Below the pieces are notes generated by a model. The model did no database searches. It saw only the letters and a list, made by a program, of their open reading frames with translations, and was not told the origin of the DNA. This document shows positions 16,619-25,962 of a stretch of 51,472 bases of DNA, piece by piece. Source of the DNA: CALZFJ01 sp964459845 (GTDB lineage: Bacteria > Bacteroidota > Bacteroidia > Bacteroidales > Muribaculaceae); NCBI GenBank assembly GCA_964459845.1, contig CAYWOC010000016.1, forward strand, positions 1 through 51,472, read 5' to 3'. Position 1 is the first letter of the stretch. Every line of letters begins with the position of its first letter. A program made the position numbers and the translations under genes.

Positions 16619-18271
16619 TTATTCTTCAATCTTTTTAGTGGAAAATACAACTCCTCGGTTATAAGTGCCGAAGTTTTTCCCATCATAAATAAAGTAATAA
16701 AGAGTCACCATCACCGAGTCGTTGCGAAGCACAAACACATCGTCGGAGAGTCGCATTTCATCTCCCTTGGCTTTATATGCCTCTTTGATTTTGCCTATGT
16801 TTATCTTTTCTCTAAGGATTTCTCGGCCGTGTATTGATGCTATCACCGTGCCATCGTCCTGACTGTCGATGTCAGCCGCTTTCAGCAGATAGTGAAAATT
16901 GCCGCAATCTACATATTCTGGCTCATAAGTCCCAGATTTCTCTGCCAAATACTTATTTTCATCATCATTATTTTCTTCTTCGTTTTCATATTTAGACGGA
17001 ACGTATTGGTCGGCTGTATATTTCCCATATTCATTTATCATTTTTTTGTCGCCAATATTATTTGCCAGATATATGTAGCAGCTTACAAGCTCGTCCCATC
17101 GCGGATCTTTATGGTTCATGCTGTCAAGCACATTGGTTCTCAGCTTTCCGCTCGCCTCGTCGTAGGCATTCAGTTGCTTTGCGAGAGCTATCATCTTAGG
17201 CAGTTGGCACTTGATGCCGATGCTTTTGGCACTAATGCCGGGGATGTATGTGAACAGCACAATCACCCCCGATGCTATGATGAGCATCAACCTGAAATTC
17301 GTGAACCGGCGAGTGGTCATCATTAGCGAGAACAGCATCATAGCTACGCCTGCGGCTATGAGATATACGCGCGACTCGGTGAAAGAATATTCATTTATGC
17401 GATGCAACAGTCCCACCCAGAACAGCACCATGAGCGGCATCGGGATAAAATGGAAATTGTCGTAGAACCACTTGTAATACTTCATCGGAGCCACATATTG
17501 GAACAGCTTGCCGCCAAGCGCCACGAGATAGAACGCAAGAATCATGGCAGCAAGACCGCCCTTGGGCAGCTCCCACAAAATTGTGATTTTCACCATATAC
17601 ACATATAGAATTATGGTGTAGATGATTATCGCTGGACATACGATATAGTTGATCAGCACATTCACGAATTTTGGCACCATCCATTCAGCCTTGTCGGCTT
17701 TCATGAGGCTGAAGTAGCTGAACACCATGGGCAGCACTATTAGATACAGGAACAATGGAACGTGGCGATACCATTCAGTCCATATATTGAATATGAAACT
17801 TATAGTGCCGAAAATAGCCGATAGCGCAAGCGCCGACACTGATGTGACGACTGCACTCAGAATCACGTTTATCACAAGTCGGGTCAAGTCCTCGGCAAAT
17901 TTCTCATTTCCTTTGCTCTTCGAGCTAAGCAGCAGAACAAACACCGACAGCAGTATGCCAAAGAAATAGCCTGTGGTGAAAGTGTATTGTTTCAGCGGAA
18001 TAGCCATAACAGGAATAATCATCACAGCCGAAGCATAATATATCCACCGCCATCGGGCCATGCCGTTGCGGGAAAGGGTATTGGCTGCAAGGCTAAGGAA
18101 AAATATGATCGGGAAATAAGCCAGCTCAAGCAATACCACCCTTTCAGGCATAATCTTAAATATCGTACATTCATACAGGAAGAAAAAGAATACACTCTCA
18201 GCCAGTTCCACAGGAGCCTGAAGCACTGCTGCCTTCAGTGTCCCGCCAATCTTTTGGATGTTTAGATTCAT
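16619..18271 (-). CDS. DUF4153-type integral membrane protein
   Basis: The 550-residue protein has about nine to ten hydrophobic segments within residues 20-350 (for example VVLLELAYFPIIFFLSLA and LFLYLIVLPMVFSYFSL). A soluble C-terminal part of about 200 residues follows, rich in Glu and Asn near the middle (YENEEENNDDENKY). The pattern agrees with the DUF4153 family, whose function is unknown. No enzyme motif is evident. It is divergent from the cobalamin-riboswitch gene, with the two promoters nearly back to back. Confidence 0.7.
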   Translation of the reverse strand: MNLNIQKIGGTLKAAVLQAPVELAESVFFFFLYECTIFKIMPERVVLLELAYFPIIFFLSLAANTLSRNGMARWRWIYYASAVMIIPVMAIPLKQYTFTTGYFFGILLSVFVLLLSSKSKGNEKFAEDLTRLVINVILSAVVTSVSALALSAIFGTISFIFNIWTEWYRHVPLFLYLIVLPMVFSYFSLMKADKAEWMVPKFVNVLINYIVCPAIIIYTIILYVYMVKITILWELPKGGLAAMILAFYLVALGGKLFQYVAPMKYYKWFYDNFHFIPMPLMVLFWVGLLHRINEYSFTESRVYLIAAGVAMMLFSLMMTTRRFTNFRLMLIIASGVIVLFTYIPGISAKSIGIKCQLPKMIALAKQLNAYDEASGKLRTNVLDSMNHKDPRWDELVSCYIYLANNIGDKKMINEYGKYTADQYVPSKYENEEENNDDENKYLAEKSGTYEPEYVDCGNFHYLLKAADIDSQDDGTVIASIHGREILREKINIGKIKEAYKAKGDEMRLSDDVFVLRNDSVMVTLYYFIYDGKNFGTYNRGVVFSTKKIEE

Positions 18272-18322
18272 ATTGATGAAGCTTTTAGTTAATCACAATG
18301 AGTATTTGATTTTCATTTTTCA

Positions 18323-18330
18323 CAAAAGTA
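18323..18330 (-). promoter_or_regulatory. -7 promoter element for the DUF4153 gene
   Basis: The minus strand reads TACTTTTG, an exact TAnnTTTG match about 52 nt upstream of the start codon. The -33 element is not clear. It lies next to the divergent promoter at 18339-18370. Confidence 0.45.
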
Positions 18331-18338
18331 ATAAAAAA

Positions 18339-18370
18339 TTTGTATAACTCGTTGCGTTACACTAATTTTG
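18339..18370 (+). promoter_or_regulatory. Promoter of the cobalamin riboswitch transcript
   Basis: TTTG at 18339-18342, a spacer of exactly 20 nt, and TAATTTTG at 18363-18370 match the Bacteroidales consensus. Transcription should start near 18374, just before the riboswitch. Confidence 0.75.
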
Positions 18371-18377
18371 TAGTGTT

Positions 18378-18530
18378 ATGGTTTCAAAATAGGGAATGCC
18401 GTGGGAATCGGCGACAGTACCCGCTGCTGTGATTTCCGATGAAACTGTGCCACATCCACTGGAGCGAAGTCTTGTGAAATGCGCTCTGGGAAGGCGGTGC
18501 AGCCGAGGAATAAGTCAGAAGACCTGCCAT
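18378..18530 (+). promoter_or_regulatory. Cobalamin (vitamin B12) riboswitch
   Basis: The conserved elements occur in the correct order: GGGAATGCCGTGGGAATCGG near 18393, then GACAGTACCCGCTGCTGTGA to 18432, GCCAC with CTGG near 18449-18462, GGGAAGGCGG near 18488, and the B12 box AAGTCAGAAGACCTGCC at 18512-18528. This RNA binds adenosyl- or methylcobalamin and normally switches off B12 uptake genes when B12 is plentiful. The start codon of the controlled gene is about 260 nt beyond the aptamer, much further than usual. Confidence 0.95.
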
Positions 18531-18577
18531 CAACATTTTGTGAATTTTCATATCTTGACTTCGGGTTTTAAGTCGAA

Positions 18578-18670
18578 ATGAAACTGATAGACCATTCTGT
18601 GCTGTCACTCATCTGCGCAGAATGGTGGCAACGTGTCGCATCATCGACCGTCTCATCACAAATTGTCTGA
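18578..18670 (+). CDS. Possible 30-residue leader peptide after the riboswitch
   Basis: An ATG at 18578 opens a 30-codon frame (MKLIDHSVLSLICAEWWQRV and on) ending in TGA at 18668-18670. The hairpin at 18591-18626 lies within it. No good ribosome binding site is seen, so this may be a chance ORF. Its place between aptamer and main gene makes a regulatory role possible. Confidence 0.2.
   Translation: MKLIDHSVLSLICAEWWQRVASSTVSSQIV
18591..18626 (+). promoter_or_regulatory. Hairpin in the leader after the riboswitch, candidate expression platform
   Basis: ACCATTCTGTGC pairs over 12 bp with GCGCAGAATGGT (one G-U pair), with a 12-nt loop. No T tract follows, so it is not a classical terminator. 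It could take part in the riboswitch response or stabilise the mRNA. Confidence 0.4.
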
Positions 18671-18792
18671 CAGTATTCCCATCGGTCCCATAACGCGTGC
18701 GTGTGTCGCCTATGTCGATTGGCATAGTGCGCCGCACAGTGATGATTACTGATAATTATTAATTAACTTAATGTATAACTAAAAACGCGTTG

Positions 18793-21700
18793 ATGAAAAC
18801 GAAAAACTTTTTACTCAGCAAAGTGATTCTTTGGGCGTTTATGCTTTTGCCGTTGGCAGCATGGGGGCAAACTACCCTCAATATGCAGCAGTTCGGCAAA
18901 CAGACTGTAAGCGTATCCGACGAAATCACTTTTTATGATTTGAAAGGTACTGATGCGATTAATTCCACCAGTTTGAACAACTCGTGTGCCACGGTAGTCT
19001 TCACGCCTGCCGAAGCCGGGAAAGCCATTCAAATCACGTTTGAGAGCGTTGATGTTCATTCCGACGGCAACAGCTATCCGGGCTACTTGAACATCTACAA
19101 CGGCACATTCGATGCCGACAACACGTTCTCTTATCCAACTTCCACATCGGGAGTGAGCAGCGACGGCTCGTATTTCCCATCCAATGAATCGCTTCTTGCG
19201 AAACTTGATGGAACCTACAGCGACCTGTCGTATATCTCTACTGCTGCCGACGGAGCGATTTCGGTATGTTTCCACTGGAGATACGCCAAGCGTTCCCAGG
19301 GCTGGGTTGCCAAAGTACGCGCAATCAAGCTCACCGACATGGAAATCACTGGAGCTTCTGCCGACTATTCTGATGTAATTGCATCGGTCTATGCCGGCAA
19401 GAAGAGCGTAGCTCTCGGCAGTGCCACAGTAAGCACCGAGGGCTTCAAAAATGCCGACCATGCCACAGCCATCAAGTTCAGCTTGGCTAAGAATGGCGGC
19501 GTAATTGACCCACAGGTAATTAAGCTCTACAAGGGCGAAAAACTGATTACAAGCACCGTCGCCGAAGACAATGGCAATTACGCCATCAATTTCGACGATG
19601 AACTTACTTCGGGCGACAACATATATTCAATCGTTGCCGATGTGCTTGACTCAGCTCCATTTGATGCCGAGCTGCAACTTGCCATCCAAGGCATCTGCAC
19701 CAAGGCTCAGCCAGCAGGTGTAGCACCATTCACTGCCGGAACTCCTGTAGTTCAGACTGTGGCAAGAATGGCTCTCATCTCTGCAACACCTATCACAATG
19801 ACCATCGGCGACAAGCCAGTGGCTTTCTACGATGATGGCGGGCCAGAGGGCAATATCTCTGAAGGTTTCAGCGGTCAGATTACTTTCAAGCCGGAAACTG
19901 CCGGAAAGAAAGTGATGATTGACTTCTCGATGATTGATTTGTTCAACACATCCACTGTTGGCAAGAATGATATTCTGAATATCTATTATGGTTCTACGGT
20001 AGATGCCAAGAATCTTGCAGCCACTCTTCTCAAAGAGAAAACAGCTACAATACGCTCAATAGCCGAAGATGGTGCACTCACAGTGACGCTTACCAGCACC
20101 ACAGGTACTGGCTTCAAGAAAGGCTTTGAGGCTACTGTGAGCCAGTTCACTCCGCAAGCAATGGAACTCGATGCAGTGGAAACCGTCAAGGCTTCTGCAA
20201 CAAAAGTAGCAGCCGGCGACGAAGATTGCGCTATCCTTGCAGTAAATCTTGCGGCAAAGAACACCGAACCGGCTCTCACCACAAAGAAATTCACATTCAC
20301 CACAGGCGGCACTTTCGCCAACATCAGCAAGGCTGTGCTTTACAGCACTGGCACAAATGCCGGCTTCAGCACTGCCAAGAAAGTGGGTGAGGCTGAAATA
20401 TCTGCCGATGAATTTTCGATAAGCACCGATGAGAACGTTTCGCTCCGCGAGGGCAACAACTACTTCTGGCTTGCCTACACGATCTCGCCGAAGGCTACCA
20501 CAGGCGCAAAGGTCGCAGCAAAAGCAGCATCGATAGAGCTGTCGGACGGCGCACATGCTGTGGCTTCCGATAAAGAGGCTGGTGAGCTTGAAATAGAGAA
20601 CATCGCCTACTCGACAATCGGCAACAGCAAAAAGACGGTGTATGGAAGCTGGATTTTCAAGAACACTCCTCAAAGCAGCTACAACACAGGCTATGCAAGC
20701 ACTGCCGGTGATCAAGTAGTGACATTCCGCCCAGGAAACGAGGATATGATTATCGAACTGGAATTTTCTAAATTCAAAATCGGTTATCCATATTATTCAA
20801 GTTCTACAAATCCATCGTTCAAAATCTATAGCGGACAATCTGCCGTAGAAGACAATTTGCTATGGGAATGCACTAAAGAGGCAAAGGCTACAGGTCCTGA
20901 GAAAGTGCTTCGCTCGAAAGCTGCCGACGGATCGATGACAGTAGTGTTCAATGCCAACGGTGTTTCAAGCGACTATAATGGCGGTTGGGAAGCTGTGGTG
21001 CGCGAATACAAGTCGGTGCCAATGTCAATCGACACAGTTGCAGTAAAACAAGCAAGCACAGCAATAATCTCCACTTCTGCCAAGGCTACCGACCTCGACA
21101 TCATAGGCTTCAATGTCATCACTAAGGGTGACAAGAATCCAGTGTCGCTCACCGACATCTCCGTAAATCTGAAAGGTTGCCAAGACAAAGTGGAGAAAGT
21201 TGTGCTTTATGCACTCGGCTCATCCAATGCTAAGACCGACACTGTAGCAGTGGCTGTTCCTGATGCCGACAAGGCTGATGTGAAGATGACACTCACCAAG
21301 GCTGTTGCATTGGGCGAAGGTGACAACAACTTCCTTCTCTGCTACGACCTCAAGTCGGGCTTGAAGTCTGGAATCTCGATAGATGCCGCACTCAACTCTA
21401 TCACTGTGGATGGCACAGAAATGGCTGTCAAAGCAGGCGACCCAGATGGTGAGCGTGTCACCAAGAGCATCTATCTGCTCGAATCAGGCACAGGTCACGT
21501 TGTCAATGTAGCCGATGGCGAAAGCATCATGTTCTATGATGATGGCGGAGCCGACGGCAAAGTTACCAAGAGCTTCAAGGGCACAGTGACATTCGTTCCT
21601 GCATCGCCCGACAAGGCTATCAAGCTAACTGTGAAGAGCTGGTCGCTCGGAGCGAACGACAAGTTCAAGATTTCTTATGGAGGCGAGGCTAAATCAACCC

Positions 21701-24700
21701 CCGACCTCACATGGAGCAACAAGGTTGTCGCAGGCGATGAGGCAATATCATTTGCAGCCGACGGCAAATTGACCGTAGATTTCTCATCAGGCACTTATTA
21801 TCAAGGCGACGGATGGGAAGTGGAAGTGAGCAACTACGAAGTTCAGCCATTATCGCTCGACACTATCGTAGCCACCCCAGTAGCTTCGGCAAATCTTCTT
21901 CCAGGCTCAGGCAACAACAAGCTGATGCGTATTGACGTGAAAGTGGCTGGTGACAAAGGCAAGTTCACCATCGACAAGCTGTCGTTCAGCACAGCAGGTT
22001 CTACTGCGCTTACCAATGTATCTAATTTCCGCGTATTTGCAACCGACACCATCAGCTCATTCATAGCTACAAAACAATATGGCACCGACACTGCTTGTGG
22101 AAAGACTTTCGACATAGAAGGAAGCTACACAGCCGAGTATCCTGGTACTTATCACTTCTGGCTTGCCGGCGATATTGCAGCAAATGCTTTCGCCGATGAT
22201 GAAATTGTGGTTTCTGCCGTAAGCGCAACCACACAAGGCTCTGAAGTTACAGACCTTACAGCCGCTGCAGCCGCTAAGACTACCGTCATCGATGGTGTTC
22301 ATGGAACATTTACCATAGGAGCATCGGATGATGCCAACTACCATACATTCGCAGCAGCTATCGATGCGCTGAAGAACGGTGTGGATGGTCCTGTGACATT
22401 TGAGATAGAGAAAGGCACCTATAATGAGGCTGTGCTTGTGGAGAGCATTCCTGGCACTTCGGCTAACAACACCATCACTTTCCGTTCTAAGAGCGGAGAC
22501 TATAATGATGTTGTCATAGAGCATAACGCTTATAGCGAGCCAAGTTATTCCGACGACAAGACTTACTATGAATATGGCGTGTTCACCGTATCTCACACTC
22601 CATATGTGACACTTGAGGGTGTCACAGTGAAAACATCCGACACGACTTATCCATCTGTGGTTCGTCTTCGCGGCGGAAGCAGTAACTTCACATTGCGCAA
22701 TTCCTACATCACAGCACCCGAGACTGAAAACTATTCACAAGACATCAATCTGCTTTACCTTTATGTAGGCAGCAAGTCGGTGGGTGAAGTGAACCACAAT
22801 TTGCTTGCGGAGAACAACATCTTTGAGGGCGGTTACACATCGCTCACGACAGGTGCTCAATGGCTCACCGTCGAGGCAGAAAGCGGAACCCGCATCATAG
22901 GCAACACTTTCAAGAACAGCGGTTCTAAATCGGTGTATGTATATTTGTCGGATGACATTGTTATCGAAGACAACCACTTCATCAACAATGTCACTTCAAA
23001 GAGCGACTACTCGGCTATCGACATCAAGGCTTCGGGCGCAATGCGTATCGTGAACAACGACATCAATTTTGCAACCAAGAATTATGCGACCGCCATCAAT
23101 GTGCGCGACATCACTTCTACTGTCGAAGCTCCAGCACTTATCGCCAACAATGAGGTGAAGATAGCTTGTGCCGGCAGCAGCGCTTCTTATGGCATCAAGT
23201 TGGGCAGCATGTCGAGCAATGTGAACATAGCATACAACACATTCCGCATGACTGGCGACAATGCTCTCGCAGCTCCATTCTTCAGCTTCAATGCTCAGAA
23301 TGCAGTGAACGTGATTAACAATGTGTTCCAGAATGAGGCTAAGGGATATGTTTATCGCGCGAACAACGTCACATATCTTGAAGGCTTGACATTCACAAGC
23401 AACTCGACTTACACCAATGGCGAGAATTTCGCTTATGTGAAGTCGAACCTGACATCTTATGATGATTGGAAAGCTCTCTCAAATGAGAAGAACACCGTGG
23501 TGGGTGCCGTTTCATTCCTGTCGAATGATGTGCTTATGCCAGCCGACGCATCGGCAATCATGTGCGCGACACCGCTCAGCTACGTCACTACCGACATCTT
23601 CGGCAATACTCGTAGCGGCAATACCCCGACAATGGGAGCTTATGAATATGCGCCAGTTCCAGCCCCGGCATTCGCCGAAGGCTATCCTAAGGCAACAGCC
23701 ATCACCGAGCAGTCGGCTTCTATCCTTGTGAAGATGAGCACTTCGGGAATGGCTCAGATTCTTGTACGCAAGGCTTCTCTTGCAGCTCCTACAGCCGATG
23801 AGGTTATGGCTTCAGAGAATGTCATAGAAGTGCGTCAAGGACAAGAATATGCAGTAAAGGTAGAAGGTCTTGACCGCTGCACCGAATATAAGGCTTATGC
23901 GGTTCTTTACAACCTCAATGCCGAGAACAGCGCAGTAATCGACGGTGTGACATTCACCACGACATTTACTCCTACCGCAGTTTCAACTTTCGAGAATGTG
24001 ACTGCAACATCTGGCGACTTCGAGGACGGAACAGCAATGTTCTCGGGCTTCGTGGTTGAGCAGGCAAGTGAAGTGCCGCAAGATGGCAACAAGGTGGCAA
24101 AATTGACTGCCGCTACCGGTGTTGTCACTCCAACGAATGTAACCACAGGTATTGCTCTTGACGGATTCTTCATCAAGGCTGCAGAGGCTGTCACCATGAA
24201 GGTCTATAATGAGAGCAATGTGGCAACTGACTTCACTATTGAGCCAACTGCTTGGCGTTATGTAAATCTTCGCGACAAGAAGCTCATCACCAAGATAGAG
24301 CTCGCTTCAAGTGGAACTGTGTATATCGACAATTTCAGCGGCGAGCCTAATGCTCTCGTGGCTGTATTGAATGATGTTAAGGCAAATGAAGACGACAACA
24401 TCACTCTTGCACCTGCTGTGGAGACTGCTACCGGTGTAGCACCATACACTTACGCTTGGACCGACTACTCGGGCAAGAATGTGGGCAATGGCGCAACTCT
24501 TGCAATCACTGCCGACAAGCTCACTGCTTACAACGTGAGCATAACCGATGCCTGGGGTAACAAATGTGAAAACACAGCCGTTGTCACCGTAATCGGAACA
24601 GCCAAGACCGCTACATTCGAGGAGATGGATCTTGCTGCCGAGTCGCACTGGCTCGGCAAAGACCCGGAGGACATGAATACAGGTCTGCTCACCGACTGGT

Positions 24701-25770
24701 ACAGCGGCTCTTACCGCTTCTCGGCTCTCAAGCACATGGACACATGGTGGAGCGGATATGCTTGCACTAATGAGACTGCCACTACATATACATCGCTCAG
24801 CGACCAGTTCCGCTCGGCTGCCGGTGGTGCTTATGCAGGAAGCAACTATGCTGTGGCTTATCCTGAAGACCTCAAGGTTTATGTGACAAATAGCGAAGAT
24901 GGAGACTCGATACGCGGATTCTATATCAACAATACTCCTTACGCCAATGAGGTTATCCTTAATGGCGACGCTTATGGAAGCAAGGCATTCGCTAAGGGCG
25001 ATTTCTTCAAAGTGACCATAACGGGATACAATGGAGAGACTGCCACTAAGTCGGTGGATTATTATCTTGCCGATTACCGTGCCGACAAGGCTGCCGACCA
25101 CTATTGCCTCGACACTTGGCAATGGGTAGATTTGCGCTCACTTGGCAAGGTTACGAGTGTGGGCTTCACATTCGACGGTTCTCAGAACAATACATGGGGA
25201 TTGCTTACTCCTAAGTATTTCGCACTCGATGACTTCAACGGAGAACGTGTTGTCGTAGAGAAGAACGAGTTGAAATGCCCGCTTGCTACAGAGGAGTATG
25301 AGCTTGCCGACTATTTCACATTCGATGACGAGGCTGCTACAGTGGCTTATGCTCTCGAAACAGTGACAGCAAGCCCCGACGTGGCTGTGAGCATAGCCGA
25401 CGGCAAGCTTGTGGTGGAAGGAAAGAAAGACCAAGCCAAGGCTGTTGTCATCATAAGTGCAACACAGAAGGGCAAGACCCAATTCGTGAAATTGCCAATA
25501 GCCATCGACATGAGTGTAGGCGTGGGAGTCGTATCGGTAGAAGGGGATGTGCGTGTGTTCCCTAACCCTGTTACCGAGCGCATCAATATCGCCACTTCTC
25601 TCAGCGGCTACAATGTTGAGATATTCAGCACTAATGGCTCTCGCATATTCATACAGGAGAACAACAGCGGAAACATCTCAATCGAGCGTGGAAGCATCGA
25701 GCCGGGCATCTATATGCTCCGTATCAGTAATGCCGACACTTCAGTGGTTAAACGCATCATCATCAAGTAA
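18793..25770 (+). CDS. Giant T9SS-secreted surface protein with DUF4465-like domain, B12-riboswitch controlled
   Basis: The ATG at 18793 begins signal peptide MKTKNFLLSKVILWAFMLLP; the TTG just before is ignored. The 2325-residue protein reads, approximately: four CUB-like units (22-160, 329-460, 609-745, 894-1022; two carry FYDDGG), each followed by a unit like the N-terminal domain of BNR-repeat neuraminidases (to about 1165); a right-handed parallel beta-helix (1170-1620) with many N-N and I-x-N-N-x-F turns; an FN3-like unit (1625-1720); a PKD-like unit (1865-1935); a DUF4465-like domain (1937-2150; ESHWLGK, WSGYACTN, YYLADYR, WQWVDLRSLGKV); and a T9SS type A sorting tail (2254-2325; VFPNPVTERIN, GIYMLRISN). 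B12 control plus DUF4465 suggests cobalamin capture at the surface (inference). It could instead bind glycans. No TonB transporter lies beside it. Confidence 0.85.
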   Translation: MKTKNFLLSKVILWAFMLLPLAAWGQTTLNMQQFGKQTVSVSDEITFYDLKGTDAINSTSLNNSCATVVFTPAEAGKAIQITFESVDVHSDGNSYPGYLNIYNGTFDADNTFSYPTSTSGVSSDGSYFPSNESLLAKLDGTYSDLSYISTAADGAISVCFHWRYAKRSQGWVAKVRAIKLTDMEITGASADYSDVIASVYAGKKSVALGSATVSTEGFKNADHATAIKFSLAKNGGVIDPQVIKLYKGEKLITSTVAEDNGNYAINFDDELTSGDNIYSIVADVLDSAPFDAELQLAIQGICTKAQPAGVAPFTAGTPVVQTVARMALISATPITMTIGDKPVAFYDDGGPEGNISEGFSGQITFKPETAGKKVMIDFSMIDLFNTSTVGKNDILNIYYGSTVDAKNLAATLLKEKTATIRSIAEDGALTVTLTSTTGTGFKKGFEATVSQFTPQAMELDAVETVKASATKVAAGDEDCAILAVNLAAKNTEPALTTKKFTFTTGGTFANISKAVLYSTGTNAGFSTAKKVGEAEISADEFSISTDENVSLREGNNYFWLAYTISPKATTGAKVAAKAASIELSDGAHAVASDKEAGELEIENIAYSTIGNSKKTVYGSWIFKNTPQSSYNTGYASTAGDQVVTFRPGNEDMIIELEFSKFKIGYPYYSSSTNPSFKIYSGQSAVEDNLLWECTKEAKATGPEKVLRSKAADGSMTVVFNANGVSSDYNGGWEAVVREYKSVPMSIDTVAVKQASTAIISTSAKATDLDIIGFNVITKGDKNPVSLTDISVNLKGCQDKVEKVVLYALGSSNAKTDTVAVAVPDADKADVKMTLTKAVALGEGDNNFLLCYDLKSGLKSGISIDAALNSITVDGTEMAVKAGDPDGERVTKSIYLLESGTGHVVNVADGESIMFYDDGGADGKVTKSFKGTVTFVPASPDKAIKLTVKSWSLGANDKFKISYGGEAKSTPDLTWSNKVVAGDEAISFAADGKLTVDFSSGTYYQGDGWEVEVSNYEVQPLSLDTIVATPVASANLLPGSGNNKLMRIDVKVAGDKGKFTIDKLSFSTAGSTALTNVSNFRVFATDTISSFIATKQYGTDTACGKTFDIEGSYTAEYPGTYHFWLAGDIAANAFADDEIVVSAVSATTQGSEVTDLTAAAAAKTTVIDGVHGTFTIGASDDANYHTFAAAIDALKNGVDGPVTFEIEKGTYNEAVLVESIPGTSANNTITFRSKSGDYNDVVIEHNAYSEPSYSDDKTYYEYGVFTVSHTPYVTLEGVTVKTSDTTYPSVVRLRGGSSNFTLRNSYITAPETENYSQDINLLYLYVGSKSVGEVNHNLLAENNIFEGGYTSLTTGAQWLTVEAESGTRIIGNTFKNSGSKSVYVYLSDDIVIEDNHFINNVTSKSDYSAIDIKASGAMRIVNNDINFATKNYATAINVRDITSTVEAPALIANNEVKIACAGSSASYGIKLGSMSSNVNIAYNTFRMTGDNALAAPFFSFNAQNAVNVINNVFQNEAKGYVYRANNVTYLEGLTFTSNSTYTNGENFAYVKSNLTSYDDWKALSNEKNTVVGAVSFLSNDVLMPADASAIMCATPLSYVTTDIFGNTRSGNTPTMGAYEYAPVPAPAFAEGYPKATAITEQSASILVKMSTSGMAQILVRKASLAAPTADEVMASENVIEVRQGQEYAVKVEGLDRCTEYKAYAVLYNLNAENSAVIDGVTFTTTFTPTAVSTFENVTATSGDFEDGTAMFSGFVVEQASEVPQDGNKVAKLTAATGVVTPTNVTTGIALDGFFIKAAEAVTMKVYNESNVATDFTIEPTAWRYVNLRDKKLITKIELASSGTVYIDNFSGEPNALVAVLNDVKANEDDNITLAPAVETATGVAPYTYAWTDYSGKNVGNGATLAITADKLTAYNVSITDAWGNKCENTAVVTVIGTAKTATFEEMDLAAESHWLGKDPEDMNTGLLTDWYSGSYRFSALKHMDTWWSGYACTNETATTYTSLSDQFRSAAGGAYAGSNYAVAYPEDLKVYVTNSEDGDSIRGFYINNTPYANEVILNGDAYGSKAFAKGDFFKVTITGYNGETATKSVDYYLADYRADKAADHYCLDTWQWVDLRSLGKVTSVGFTFDGSQNNTWGLLTPKYFALDDFNGERVVVEKNELKCPLATEEYELADYFTFDDEAATVAYALETVTASPDVAVSIADGKLVVEGKKDQAKAVVIISATQKGKTQFVKLPIAIDMSVGVGVVSVEGDVRVFPNPVTERINIATSLSGYNVEIFSTNGSRIFIQENNSGNISIERGSIEPGIYMLRISNADTSVVKRIIIK

Positions 25771-25803
25771 TGAGATAAAATTTAATTATTGTGACATTAA
25801 GTA

Positions 25804-25842
25804 AAATAGTCAGCCCAGTGATGGGTTGGCTATTTTTTTTAA
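25804..25842 (+). terminator. Terminator after the giant surface protein gene
   Basis: AATAGTCAGCCCA pairs with TGGGTTGGCTATT over 13 positions (including G-U pairs) with a GTGA loop; eight or more T follow. Confidence 0.85.
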
Positions 25843-25848
25843 TTTTTA

Positions 25849-25880
25849 TTTGCTTTTGCGCAAGCCTTGCCGTAACTTTG
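25849..25880 (+). promoter_or_regulatory. Promoter of the Na/Pi cotransporter gene
   Basis: TTTG at 25849-25852, exactly 20 nt, then TAACTTTG at 25873-25880: a full consensus match, about 80 nt upstream of the start codon. Confidence 0.7.
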
Positions 25881-25962
25881 TCACATCATAATTTATTGGC
25901 GGTGCGAGGCAGCACTTTCAATGAGCAACATAAACGAATGAAATTACTCTAAATTTGAGCAG

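Noticed and set aside
16566..16619. CCCAATTA/TAATTGGG pair between the DUF4153 and HAD genes as a terminator
   Set aside because: The arms are far apart and no T tract follows; it overlaps the HAD operon promoter.
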